Assembly (NCBI GenBank): GCA_907163375.1
Contig: CAJQUW010000892.1
Span: forward strand, 36,001 to 100,000
Direction: 5' to 3'
Source of the DNA: Prostheceraeus crozeri
Taxonomy: Eukaryota; Platyhelminthes; Polycladida; Euryleptidae
DNA: 64,000 nt
The notes under the pieces were generated by a model. The model ran no database searches and was not told the origin of the DNA. It saw nothing but the letters and a program-made list of their open reading frames with translations. Positions 53,201-61,657 of this stretch are shown in pieces (position 1 is the first letter of the stretch; every line of letters begins with the position of its first letter). The translations under genes and the position numbers were made by a program.

Positions 53201-56200
53201 GGTTTGTTTTTCTCTGCTCTCCCTATGGACTTAGTAGGACGAACCTTTTTGCACTTGAATAGTTCACTGAGATCGACTAATTTTGTCAAGCGAGATCGTG
53301 TGGAATCCATTGCTTCATATGAATGTGAAAATAATTAGAATTGGATCAGGAATTGGTAGTGTCGGATTAGACTCGACGTCGATGGCGTGGATTGTCGGTC
53401 AAAGTCAGGGATAATTACAATGAGAGCTTGTGGGAACCTGCAGTTTACCCAGCGATAATAAGCAAATCTTCTAAGAAACAGGTTGGTGTGGGAACTGTTT
53501 ATTCAGCGCCATACACACAAATGACCCTCGAATGATTATCAAGTCGACCAACAACCTGTCTAACGCCTTTTTGGATTTCTCTAATTCTTGGACACGTCCG
53601 GCCGCGTGTAGACGTGTAAGAGATTTACGGACGATGGCAGTTTCCGTAGCTAAGAAGAAAAGATTTGTTTTGTGAAAGCGTCTTGTGTGTTGACTTTCAT
53701 GCGAGAAATGTGAATATTTCGCTCCGTTTACGGTTTAGTTAATCAGCTTGATGATTTGAGGTGTGAAAATTGAAGCTGGAACAATTGTTGTTACTTAAAA
53801 CATGAAGAAACAGATGAACTATATTTTCACTTCCAATGTTACCTGAAATGTTGACAATTTTATTATCAGGTCACAATATTCTGCAATAGTTCAATCGATG
53901 TGCTTCAATGTTTGGGTTAGCAATGAAGCTTTAAGGACATTTAATGCCCCAACGGAATAATTCCGTACTTTCGGAAATGTTTGCTTTCATTTCATGCAAA
54001 ACTAGAAATGTAGACTTCTGCAACGTATTTGCTTTTCTATTGAATGTCCGTTCACATGACTTTGTGCTTCACATTCTGTGATACTTCCTGAAATATAAAG
54101 CGAAAGTAGATATGAGAAATTTTAATTAGCTACTTCATCATCAGTCACATCAATCGATCGTTATTGATTTGTTGATGTGTAATTTTTGAAGATAATTTTT
54201 ATCCGATTGCATAAGCCATGATCTTTTCAGAAATGTGGTATCATTTTCATGGCTCGAGCTTGTAGAACGGACCATCGTAGTCAACTCCATCTAGTGGTCG
54301 ATGGTGACTTTGACCGTTAGAACGCGCTGGTGAGGGTCCGTCTGCTGTAATGTTTTCTTTTAGCTTCAAATAACTTTCGAACCAAGTTTTAGGGAGTTAT
54401 TTCTTCGATTCTGCCTTTCATAACATTGAAACAAATTAATAAGTCGATAACCAATAATCTATATTTTTCATTGAGACGATTCAATAAAATTTCGACTTTT
54501 GTATGTGTTTTAACATCTGAGCTGTTCCAACTGATGATTACTAGAAAGAGTTATATACGTATGGACATATTCTGGAAATGAAAAGTTTCATTCAAATGAA
54601 GCGCTTGTTGATAATGTCACCAGTTTTGGGTAAGAACATGCTTTTCATTATTTCCGATATCAGTACTCATTTATTTATTCAGTCAACGTTTACAGCCAAA
54701 GCATGTTTTCGAAAGCGAAGGATTGCAGATATATTGTATTTAAAATATATTATGCGAAAGCAGCAAAATATTTTCAAATACGACTTTTTGAGTGAAATCT
54801 TTTGTCGTTATCCTTTTTATCACTTGATCAGTTTCGATTTCATAAGATTTGAAGCATTGCGAAGGTCCATGTCTGTTGAGGCTAATGCGTGACCATCTTT
54901 TTACTGGCTGTATTACACTTTGTGGTAAATTCTTTGTTTGCAAACAATATACACGACTATAACATGCTCGCACATAGACCAATAATGCAAAGAGGTCACA
55001 ATAGTTACCTTACTCAACCGAAATGCCTTCTGATAGAATATCACGGATACGAAAGCATATCACGTATAATGACAGCATTGAGAATTAATTACTTGCACTC
55101 CTCCTGTACATATATTTCTCACTTCTCTAACATTTTCAGTGATATTAGTAGTACTAGATCCTCAGGTCCATTTGAGAGTCGGTAGAGATTTAACTAACTG
55201 CAGTAGGTGCCCAAATGTCCAACTCCTTCTCCACATTGTTGCCTAATACTCGCATAATTGCATAGAACTAAATATATGTACATATTTTTAGTTCTGTATT
55301 ATATGTTCTCTAAATATGTGTTGAACTGTATCATTTTGATTTCTGTCTGTTGGATTTTCTGATGGTGTGATTCTTATTCATTTTTCATTGAGATTGCCTG
55401 CTAGCACGTTCGTATTTAGATAAACTTGATCTTTATTGTGTTTTAACTTGATGTATTTCAATTTTGCAGGGCACCAGTGATCGGCTGAATAAGGCCGTGG
55501 CAGGGAAGATCTATGTTAGCGATGCTGATGGACCGGAGAACGCCGGACCTTTCAGTTTCCGCATCACTCAAGGAAACATGCATCAATTCAAGTTGGAAAC
55601 ACATCCAAATCATTGTGTTGTTACAGCAATCGGACCTCTGTCGCCTGGAGAGCAAATGCTCAATATTAAAGTAAGAGGGGAATCTCTTAAGCTAATGTGC
55701 CTTCGTGCCTTGTTTTGGAGTAGTCTTGGTAAAGTAGCGAATAACTCACCTGATGTGATTGTTGCACAGATACTGAAGGTGGACCGCATGCACAAAGTTT
55801 ATGTTGGGAAACCAAGTAGACAAGATGGCAATAATTTTTTATGCTTTATTAATTTCGGCCTCCTCTTAGGCCATCATCAGAAGCATATCTCTGCTTCTAA
55901 ACTGAAAGAAAATGATTAACCAAGGTCTCTTCAACACCCATGCACAAATTTCGACTTGCGATTTCTCAAGCTCCAATAATCCGAATTTCATGTGTTCAAT
56001 CCAACCATTTCTCCTTGGTTTAGAAACATGGATTCGGTGTTATGTCTGCTGTGTGTAGGATTGTCTTCATTAATTAGCAGACATTCTTCTACAATTGCAT
56101 AATTTTTTGTTAGAGGCATGTCTCACCTTAAGCTCGAAGGATTCAGCAAATGAACTACTTGATCTAGAGTTTATTAAGTCACTTTTCATTGCCACCATCA

Positions 56201-59200
56201 CTTTTGACACTTTAAGAGATGTAATTGCGAAGATGACAAGAATGATTTATAGACTTGGCAGTGCAATACTGTTTTAGAAGCAGACACATGGATGTCGGAG
56301 AGTTGTCAGTGAAAAGATGATTAATTGATTGCACATTTACCCCAAGTCCGTGCCTTATCAAACAAATGGATGTATTCAAAATGCTTTCAAGCGAATATTA
56401 GAGAAGTGAAATAGTAGCAAATTGAAATTTCTAGAGGATGATCATTTTATTGAGGCACTTCGGTAAATATTTGAATACAAGTTCAAGATATGTTGTCCAC
56501 TGCCTGAATTTTTTCTAAGTTTGTGCGGTTTCTTTTCAAATGGAAGATACCGATGCATTATTCAGTGCGTCCATCTTAAAAGATGTCTCATTTGAGCTGC
56601 TGGTTGTTAAACGGTTGATTCGTATACGTTTCCGACCCACATGTGAATGCGTGCAAATCCAAACCACTTAGTATGAGCAAATATTTTCATGCCAAACTAA
56701 CATTAGACTGCTCTAAGCCAAATATGATTTCTATAATTTTGAACCAAATACCACAATTCTAAACATAATGTGACGTGCGAATGGAATTCTGTATCAGAGC
56801 AACAGAAATTTAGTATATTTAAATCAAGCGCAGCATTTATCTTAAGAAACAATGTTTCGTCAAGAAAGTGAAAAATAATCAGCTAAAAGATTCCTTACGC
56901 TCCTCCACGCACTGCCGAAAAATAGTGCCTCATAGCTGATTAGCGATTGCTAAGAATTGACTAGAACTATGGGCATACCCGACTGCAGCAGACTCAATCA
57001 TACAAGCAGAGTAATTAAATTTACTTCTCCTACATATGTATTGCATTTCATCTTCCACTATAAAAGTAAATGAAAAATGGAAATTTTATAAAAGTTCTAA
57101 AAATATAATCTCGAAATAAACATTCGACAATTAGGGTGAACCAATGACGATATTTACAAACGACATTCCAAAAAAACATCAAAATTTATAATCACACGTT
57201 GGAAGATGTTGAAATGCAAAGAGCTTAAATGTTTAGATGCATCTTAAATGTTCAGACTTTTCCCAATTACTTGCATGTGATGTTTCAATAATCATGTGTA
57301 AATCTGTCTTCCATCATTATCAATTTTGTCATAAAAGAATCGAAAGTTTGTATTTGCTTTAGAGTGGTTTTATTTGTTTTCATTCCATTAACATTTGCCT
57401 GATTATTGACGCTTTTGTAACTGGATTGACAAATGCTTATATGTATTCATCAAGCTGAATGACGAGTAAAGCTATCCCCATACTTCCTCGTCTAGTCTCC
57501 TTCGCATATCAGCAAATAATTCCGAAAAAGTAAATGAGCGCAGGGGCGTATCCAAAAAATCAGTTTGAGGGGGAGACAAGGTTCTGATGAATTGCTATTC
57601 TTAAAACTGATATTTACTTTAAGTAATTGCATTATGCGGTACCTACTTCCTATGAGTTTAATTGACGTTTAAGGAATATACATTTTTACACTTCGTATAA
57701 CTGCGTGTTATTAGCTTAGTGTTATAAGCTTATTATAATCTGAAGCTTTTCTGAAATACCTGTCAGATAATAAGCAATTTTTATTTCATGATTTCAAGAT
57801 GAGGAATGTCGCACCTCTTAATCCAAGTCAGTTCGCAATACTTCAATTAAAATATATGTCGATGTACAACGAAAATTGTTAAGAATATATTTTAAAATTG
57901 AGATTTAAGATTTACGTATACTTTTTACGACTGCTTAAACGTTTGGGGGGGGCATGGCCCTCCCCCCTTGGCTACGCCTCTGATTGAGCGTCGGTAAAAA
58001 TGATTGTCGATGCTTAGAGATGCATGTACAGTACTTGACTTTCATGTTAACATAATTTCCGATTTAAATTAAAAGATATTGCATGCAATTGAGACATATA
58101 AGTGTAGAAATCGTGCATTTAGCTCATTCTGGTCATTGACAAATGTTTAACGATTGCATTTGTTAATTGGTTGAATTGAAATGCGATTTGCATGTAAAGT
58201 GTGTGCATCTCGTGTGCACGAAATTAGATAATACAAATCAATGAAATTATGAATATTCAGTTATCGCTTTAATGTCGAGCTACTTGTGTTGCTTTATTTG
58301 AGGAAAGTGATATAGCGAAGTATATAATCCTCTTAAACATTAGAACATAAATTTTCATTATCCTAGCAATAAGCAAACATAGCTAGTAATTCGTTTCTGT
58401 GATCTTGTGTATGAATATGATAATCTTAGTAAATTTATATGATTCTTTGTGAACTTTGGAGTGAGTGATGATAGGAATTGTTAGTTATCCTATCTGTGGC
58501 TCATCAATGTTGGATAATGTCTATCTGGTGTCGGGAAAACAGCTGTCACAGAATCGGAACTGTCCACAATATTAAAGGCTTGAGTCTTGCTCAGATTGTA
58601 GACCGGAGACAAGCTAACGTTGTCAATTAGAGAGGGCAAGAGTTGATGGGTTTTCTTTCCTCCCTGGAGAGATGGAGCGAAGACAGAGAAAGAGAGAGCG
58701 ATATTTCATGTCCTAAAGATGATTTTCTTGTTTAATATATTCCGTCCATCTCCCTTCTATCAAAGTTTTTACTTCGCAACAGAGATGGCATGTCTCAACC
58801 TGCTTTAATTGTCTAATTCATTGATTCTTGATGTTTTATCTTAAGCTCCTTTCGTGAGTGATTTCCTTGGATAGAACGGAGATATGAAATTTAATCATCA
58901 ATTCAGAGACTTAAAGACAAAATTATATCTTAAAATAATAACTTTGCTGCTCTGAGTTCCCCTTGCATTTTATTATAATCAATTTCATGTTTGAAAACTT
59001 GCATATTTTGATACTTAACTCAAAATGCTCATCATTCTCATTCACATCGCATACAACCAGTCATTAAGATGCATTGCGTTTCATTTCAAAGCCGTGATGC
59101 GTTTCTTCCAATTTTTCTGAAAGCGTTGCTCCCAGATTTTCGCTTCCTCAGGCTGCGATTAATGATGTGATCTGATCCGATCAAATACATGTGGAATCGG

Positions 59201-61657
59201 AATCCGATCCGAAATATCCGAGTCATATTTCGAGGCAATTGAACTTCTCAGCTGTATCTGCGCTGTGCAGAGAATTCATCGTTGAACCTTGCTGATGAAA
59301 TAGCTATGTAGGGCATTGAATTAAAGATTTCATCATTAATTGTCCTTTTAATGCTACGATGCAAAGTAGAATTTTCTAACAGTTTTATTAGCAGTCTTAA
59401 TCTTGATATCACTCACACATAGTGATTGCAGTCCTACTATCGAAGGCACTAGACCATTAGAGCCGTCAAGAGACACATTATGAATACTGTGTGTGATTTA
59501 TGCAATGATTTTGAAATTGTGGCTGCATAACTTTTCAGGAAGCTGTTTTGAGGAAGAGCCACTTCATATGAATGTTAGTGGACGCATTATTTACCAGCTC
59601 AAAAATAACTGTTCTGTCTGTTTATTTGTCATTATATCCTCTATCAGTTTTTCAGTGACCCTTTTGTCATCCTCAACAGCCAAAATAGTTAAAACATTGA
59701 ACGTAACGTGGTTTAGAGTTAATGTACCAGTTAATACATCAGTCGATGTACCAGAAATCTTTATGTTTACAGTGTATCTAGTGGTGTATTATGCTACTGA
59801 ATCATCCATCTATTGACAATGCTACTGCTGACTGTCAACATTGGATTGCAAGAAACCAATCAGTGTCAGCAATATAATTGCTCATAGGCAAGGAACCTTA
59901 AATGCTTCCTCCTATCATGATTTTATTATCTGTCAGATGTGTGACTCAAAAGAGAGATCCAAATCTATCTGACTACATGTGTGTAATCCGAACACATGGT
60001 GTACCATTCTCTCTTCAGGTGGTGGATTCGGGTCGAACTCCGCGGAAGAACACTACGAGAGTCACCTTGCAAGTCGTGGTCCAGAGTCGTCAACCACCTG
60101 TCATTGAACGGTTAAACGTCACGCTATCATTTTATGGATCTCGGGATGCTCCTGTTGGAACCATCGGTCATGTACGAGTTCGGAATCGTTCTCCGAAGGA
60201 TCGACTTCGGTTTTCCCTACTTTCTGATTACGGAGGTATGTTCCAGATCGATAAGATCTCAGGACGGCTGTATGCAGTTCGCAGTCTAGATGGTGGAACG
60301 TATTCAATCCGTGCTAAAGTCTCCAATGGAAGCCTATCCTCTAACTCAACCGTCACGGTGAATGTGATGGCTCTGACTGAGGAGATGCTGGACAACGCAT
60401 TTGTTCTCAGGCTCTCAGGATTCACACCGAAACTCTTCTTCCTCGACAAAAAGGATGTGGCCTGGAAGCGACTATTAGGTCGTCTATTCCGTATCAGTGA
60501 GAGCAAAGTGTACATTCTCGCAGTCCAGCCTGCCCCTGATGGAATGGCTCTGTTGGCAAGACGATACAAACGTCAGCTAATGCAGCGAATTGACATTCTC
60601 ACTGCAGTCTATTCTGATGATAAATTGGCATTCTATACGAAGGTGAGTTCTTTTAATCAACTTGATTACTTCATCAATTGTTTTCATGGACATTTGAACA
60701 GTTATTGCAATCTAAACGAGAAGGTGAACTATTAAACAGTTTTTTACGCAAATTTTGCTGGCAGTTATTGATATGGATGTGATATGATAAGCATCATCAG
60801 GAGATTTAAGAAGCGCCTGTGTACATAACTACCGTGACTGGAAATTTATTATTCTTATCTGATCAAATTAAGTTGTCTGTACAGTATACACCGGTATTCT
60901 ATTCACCAAAGCGCATTAATGAAAAGAGATTAAAAAAGTAATGAAACGATAGTTGCTTGGCCGTCAACCTTTTTAGTTATTGCTAATTTACGCACCATTG
61001 TTGATGGCACTTGACTCGCATCCATGTCTTCAATGAGATTGCAAAAGTTAAAATATTGATAGGTATTAATACACCGAATGTGTAGAGCACCCCATTATGT
61101 AAGATACTCAGTTAACATAAACAAAATTGCGCATTATCGAAAATTCTTTATCAAAAATTTTCATTATTTTCCTCAGTCTTCAAAACGCTTTCACTGTATT
61201 GCATGTACACTTTTACAGTAAAACATTCCATTGCATTCCGTGAAATGTGATGAACTTCACTATTTATTCTCGTAAAGCATGATTATCTGCAACAGCCTAC
61301 ATGGATATACAGCAATCATATATCTTTTATTGCACATGACAAATAATTTCCACTTATTCTGGAACAATGCGAGCATTTTTAAAAGGGTTGTCTTTTCTCA
61401 TTTTCAGAAAGAAGTGACGAGTATGCTCAAGGATCGTCTGGATGCGATCAAGAAGGAATTGAGACACAACAATCCCCTTATCTTCAGTGATGTTTGTCCA
61501 TCTGGTGGTAGTAGCGCTTGTGTGGAAGGCCAAGGAACTTGCCATTCTAGGCCTGTCATTTTTGGTCAATCTAGTTCCATCAATGTTATGGGCATCACAC
61601 ACACGTCACCGAAATTCAGGATGGAGACCTATTGTCAGTGCAGAGATAACTTCGAAG
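10893..61657 (+). CDS. Fat-like protocadherin gene, 3' extracellular part, nine exons (partial at both ends)
   Basis: Spliced model: 10893-11291, 12419-12712, 20072-20456, 31238-31618, 42682-43181, 44723-44755, 55470-55670, 60019-60642, 61408-61657 (3,067 nt, about 1,022 residues). Every intron begins GT and ends AG, and all reading phases agree. The protein has eight cadherin repeats (the first missing its N-terminal strand, the last degenerate), then a region with EEML, a VQP motif and a cysteine-rich stretch ending at CQC. This order, and wording such as SDADGPENAGPFSFRI, resembles the end of the cadherin array in FAT1-3 rather than CELSR or Dachsous. Family knowledge: Fat-like cadherins are giant single-pass membrane proteins acting in planar polarity, cell adhesion and actin organisation. 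The signal peptide, most repeats, laminin-G/EGF domains and membrane span are outside the window. Exons look richer in GC than introns. A CELSR-type identity is possible but less likely. Confidence 0.93.
11325..11440 (+). repeat. tRNA-like SINE fragment
   Basis: GGCGGGATAGCTCAGTCGG carries a near-perfect tRNA box A (11333-11344) and shares GGATAGCTCAG with the SINE head at 9308. Box B is not convincing, so this is a decayed or different subfamily copy. It begins 33 bp inside the intron. Confidence 0.45.
11535..11688. repeat. imperfect foldback element, ~154 bp
   Basis: Outer ends ACCACCACGAGACATGTTT and AAACATGCCTCGTTGTGGT are complementary with few mismatches. An inner stem AACCAGTGACGTTGGAG (11583-11599) pairs with 11617-11633 (16 of 17). 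The right inner arm runs into GGTTCAGACC, which resembles an RNA polymerase III box B. It may be a folded SINE or a MITE; no target duplication identified. Confidence 0.6.
12419..12712 (+). CDS. Fat-like cadherin exon 2 (rest of cadherin repeat b)
   Basis: 98 codons, phase 0 to 0, between TTCCTCAG and GTGAGA. It continues repeat b: VNESAPMSTVVY, then VDKDAY in the place of the DxD site, FTVESESGKVIV, VLDREK and the closing DDADDNWPVCEE. The PVC ending and the cysteine of the next repeat (GHHCLF) form a Cys pair also seen in adjacent repeats of Fat-like cadherins. The open frame runs on for about 30 bases past the donor before a stop, so the exon boundary rests on the splice consensus and the phase match with exon 3. 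Confidence 0.93.
18289..18325. repeat. GC-rich hairpin
   Basis: CCGGGCA (18295-18301) pairs with TGCCCGG (18315-18321), and the surrounding GTCC/GGTCC extends the symmetry. It stands out from AT-rich surroundings. Function unknown; possibly part of a short interspersed repeat. Confidence 0.4.
19854..19998 (+). repeat. inverted repeat enclosing a hammerhead-ribozyme-like core (Penelope-type end)
   Basis: Arms 19854-19891 and 19961-19998 are reverse complements with three mismatches in 38. The loop holds GTCCGTGACGGACGAAAC (19897-19914), a stem-loop followed by GAAAC as in stem II of hammerhead ribozymes, then an AT-rich TTTCAATAAATT tail. The upstream CUGAUGA core is decayed (TTTATTA in register). 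Penelope-like elements are known to carry hammerhead motifs near their ends, so this may be a solo end of one. The right arm finishes 73 bp before exon 3. Confidence 0.55.
20072..20456 (+). CDS. Fat-like cadherin exon 3 (cadherin repeat c and start of d)
   Basis: 385 nt, starting in phase 0 after TTTCTCTGCAG and ending one base into a codon at CAG|GTGAGG. Repeat c: LEVDEG, AIDKDEG, FELGKESGVLAV, VLDRET, then GHHCLFEARI and VIDVNDNSPIF. Repeat d starts with SEVPENIPV and reaches HAEDADAG, where the last glycine codon is split with exon 4. Sequence just before 20072 is open in the same frame, but it is the intronic inverted repeat and polypyrimidine tract, so it should not be translated. The linker cysteine pairs with PVC of the previous repeat. 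Confidence 0.95.
20513..20731 (-). repeat. 70-bp tandem repeat, three units plus a stub, tRNA-like on the minus strand
   Basis: Units 20513-20582, 20583-20652 and 20653-20722 have exactly the same length and roughly 85-90% identity by eye; a fourth begins at 20723 and stops after about nine bases. Read on the minus strand each unit has a box-A-like GATAGAGCAACGGG and, about 20 nt later, a box-B-like GGGTGCGAGATC, the arrangement of a tRNA internal promoter. It probably arose by tandem duplication of a tRNA-derived SINE head. The array begins 57 bp after the exon 3 donor and keeps two forward frames open, giving false repeated peptides. Confidence 0.85.
26153..26350 (-). pseudogene. non-LTR retrotransposon (RTE-like LINE) ORF 3' end remnant
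   Basis: A minus-strand frame ending at the stop 26153-26155 reads MLEMLDMKIWRWVCGHTW, then DDKIRERV, SEKCRKVKRTWFGHVEW. This matches the region just after the reverse transcriptase domain in many LINE ORFs (EMRMLRWMCGHT, IRxRVxVxPIxEKxRExRLRWFGHV). Only about 65 codons remain, upstream sequence cannot be followed, and the usual RR after FGHV is missing. It is a short, dead fragment. The family call is good at LINE level; the clade is less certain. Confidence 0.75.
28455..28519 (-). repeat. hammerhead-like GAAAC motif with adjacent hairpin
   Basis: On the minus strand GTCGAAGACGAAACGTCG gives a short stem followed by GAAAC. It is preceded by ATGGTCA-A in the position of CUGAUGA-N (four of seven core bases match). 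On the plus strand 28496-28518 forms a hairpin (TTGTTGA/TCAACAA) with an AT-rich TTTCAATTT tail. The layout recalls 19854-19998. It is probably a decayed Penelope-type end. Confidence 0.4.
31238..31618 (+). CDS. Fat-like cadherin exon 4 (rest of cadherin repeat d, first half of e)
   Basis: 381 nt between TTCACAG and GTGAGT. The first two bases complete the glycine codon from exon 3, giving EDADAGLNRRVVYSF without a break, strong support for the junction. Repeat d continues with FSVDSKTGIITV, PLDRER, VATDRGTPP and LDINDSPPEF. Repeat e begins SYDVRVKESAP, with TATSDDIG in place of ATDxDxG, and stops inside the FDIDRNSG motif, whose glycine is split with exon 5. The minus-strand open frame over this exon is a shadow. 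Confidence 0.95.
31619..42681 (+). other. intron 4 (11,063 bp)
   Basis: GTGAGT donor and CGCTTCAG acceptor; the largest complete intron here. It contains a foldback at 33548-33674 and a possible decayed hammerhead-like motif at 32731. The 38000-38900 stretch is richer in GC, with open frames on both strands, but shows no domain I recognise. Confidence 0.85.
33548..33674. repeat. 127-bp foldback (MITE-like)
   Basis: Ends ACTGCC and GGCAGT are complementary, and the arms continue with ATCAATTCATTATGTCC against GGACATAAAAAATTGAT. Complementarity is imperfect but extends about 40 bp each side around a short GC-richer centre. No target duplication was identified. Confidence 0.5.
42682..43181 (+). 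CDS. Fat-like cadherin exon 5 (rest of repeat e, repeat f, start of g)
   Basis: 500 nt between TTCGCTTCAG and GTAAGT. Two bases complete the glycine from exon 4 (DRNSG then VIRLKNRLDFER), and it ends on a codon boundary. It covers the end of repeat e (VLAIDGG, VLDVNDNAPRF), all of repeat f (MVENTPRN, ADDADSDANS, FMISEDTGELRV, PVDREK, EAMDFG, VEDLNDCNPQF) and the first strand of repeat g (DKPSYTFVIY). In the linker after repeat f the expected DVNDN is DLNDCN, with Cys replacing a calcium-binding Asn. Minus-strand open frames over it are shadows. Confidence 0.95.
43182..44722 (+). other. intron 5 (1,541 bp)
   Basis: GTAAGT donor and CTATCTTTTGCAG acceptor; no feature recognised inside. Confidence 0.75.
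44723..44755 (+). CDS. candidate 33-nt microexon of the Fat-like cadherin
   Basis: Eleven codons (VDKDGNITNAG) sit between a strong acceptor (TTTCTATCTTTTGCAG) and a strong donor (GTGAGT). It is phase 0 at both ends, so including or skipping it leaves the frame intact. It falls between the first strand of cadherin repeat g (SYTFVIY) and GTSDRLNKAVAG of exon 7. Comparison with the matching FAT repeat suggests the usual length is met without it, so it would add an 11-residue loop near the calcium site, with one possible N-glycosylation sequon (NIT). It could be a real constitutive exon, an alternative exon or a chance pair of splice signals; transcript data would decide. Confidence 0.55.
46003..46140 (-). 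pseudogene. Penelope GIY-YIG domain tail
   Basis: A 46-codon open frame ends at the stop 46003-46005. It reads DNFKILSQAPNTYDLNILEA then MYIKKLNPTLNKQ, the closing segment of Penelope GIY-YIG domains including the conserved Glu (ILEA) and IKKLxPxLN. It is on the same strand and in the right order after the RT piece. Confidence 0.8.
46245..47021 (-). pseudogene. Penelope-like reverse transcriptase, C-terminal half
   Basis: 258 codons. The catalytic box reads FYVRYVDDILAIF (YVDD at residues 52-55), followed by the downstream motifs of Penelope RTs: FTTEVGGKVLPFLDIDL, TKVYRKPTYTG, NTAYIVCSSW and FFGIQSVYFKKKL. Fingers and palm motifs before YVDD are absent: upstream of about residue 20 the sequence no longer resembles an RT, so the start codon is incidental. 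RYVDD followed by LPFLDI and VYRKPT separates Penelope elements from LINEs and LTR elements. The protein would be inactive, but the frame is undamaged over 250 codons, implying a fairly young copy. Confidence 0.9.
47902..48450. repeat. inverted pair of diverged ~150-bp homologous segments
   Basis: The minus strand of 47902-48050 and the plus strand of 48301-48450 align along most of their length. Shared landmarks are AATGAYGTTCAAT, TTTCTGC then GTTC and CACTAAAA, and an 18-bp exact block ATTTCTTCGCTCTCAAAT at the end (one base short in one copy). Each copy lies in an open frame (47785-48018 minus, 48250-48657 plus) reading NDVQ and later SAVRTKKG or SAVHTKRG. Indels shift the frames afterwards, so coding is lost in at least one. 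No protein family recognised. It could be a foldback transposon or a duplicated exon-like segment. Confidence 0.6.
55470..55670 (+). CDS. Fat-like cadherin exon 7 (main part of cadherin repeat g)
   Basis: 67 codons, phase 0 to 0, between CAATTTTGCAG and GTAAGA. It reads GTSDRLNKAVAGKIYVSDAD, GPENAGPFSFRITQGN, FKLETHPNHCVVTA and SPGEQMLNIK. The stretch from SDADGPENAGPFSFRI closely follows the second-to-last cadherin repeat of FAT-type proteins, the best single piece of family evidence in the window. The usual PEN glutamate of the repeat is absent. The same frame continues past the donor into the intron, so the 3' limit rests on GTAAGA and on the match to exon 8. Confidence 0.92.
55853..55898 (-). 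ncRNA. hammerhead-ribozyme-like core (Penelope-type)
   Basis: On the minus strand the order is a hairpin AGAAGC...GCTTCT (stem-I-like), CTGATGA exactly (55874-55880), one extra T, a 5-bp stem GGCCT/AGGCC with a six-base loop (55857-55872), then GAAA. This is the hammerhead catalytic layout, except for the extra base before stem II and no clear stem III. Similar motifs occur at the ends of Penelope-like elements. Self-cleavage is uncertain. Confidence 0.5.
57541..57982. mobile_element. 442-bp hAT-type MITE
   Basis: Ends CAGGGGCGTATCC and, reverse-complemented, CAGAGGCGTAGCC match in 11 of 13 bases. CAGRGGCG is a common start for hAT elements. Flanks AATGAGCG (57533-57540) and ATTGAGCG (57983-57990) form an 8-bp target duplication with one mismatch, the hAT length. 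Next to the right end lies a G/C run (TTTGGGGGGGGCATGGCCC). There is no coding capacity, so it depends on a transposase elsewhere. Confidence 0.85.
60019..60642 (+). CDS. Fat-like cadherin exon 8 (end of repeat g, degenerate repeat h, Fat post-cadherin region)
   Basis: 208 codons, phase 0 to 0, between CTCTCTTCAG and GTGAGT. It completes repeat g (VVDSGRTP, then VVVQSRQPPVI), then encodes a last repeat h that keeps the fold pattern (FQIDKISGRLYAV, LDGGTYSIRAKVSNG) but lacks the DxD and DxNDN calcium residues, as in the final repeat of FAT proteins. After LTEEMLDNAFVLRL comes the Fat-type segment with KVYILAVQPAP. This region in FAT1-3 precedes the EGF/laminin-G part. Frame upstream of 60019 is intronic read-through, and the open frame past 60642 belongs to the next intron. 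Confidence 0.95.
60643..61407 (+). other. intron 8 (765 bp)
   Basis: GTGAGT donor and CTCATTTTCAG acceptor; no feature recognised. Confidence 0.85.
61408..61657 (+). CDS. Fat-like cadherin exon 9 (cysteine-rich segment leading into EGF domains)
   Basis: 250 nt, starting in phase 0 after CTCATTTTCAG and ending one base into a codon at GAAG|GTGAGA. It reads KEVTSMLKDRLDAIKKEL, a helical end of the post-cadherin region, then CPSGGSSACVEGQGTC and, after a polar stretch with THTSPKFRMETY, CQCRDNFEG. The five cysteines and the SPxF...CxC ending match the cysteine-rich block that joins the cadherin array to the first EGF domain in Fat-like cadherins. The next exon, which should begin by completing the glycine, is beyond the window. 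Confidence 0.9.

Larger units (their letters stand above)
44756..55469 (+). other. intron 6 (10,714 bp)
   Basis: GTGAGT donor and CAATTTTGCAG acceptor. It carries a Penelope-like fragment (46003-47021, minus) and an inverted pair of related sequences (47902-48450). Other open frames (48250-48657, 54578-54892 and others) are not recognisable. Confidence 0.8.
55671..60018 (+). other. intron 7 (4,348 bp)
   Basis: GTAAGA donor and CTCTCTTCAG acceptor. It contains a hammerhead-like motif at 55853-55898 (minus) and a hAT-type MITE at 57541-57982; otherwise AT-rich with nothing recognised. Confidence 0.85.

Noticed and set aside
54578..54892. Open frame of 104 codons before exon 7
   Set aside because: No similarity to cadherin repeats and no splice match with exons 6 or 7.
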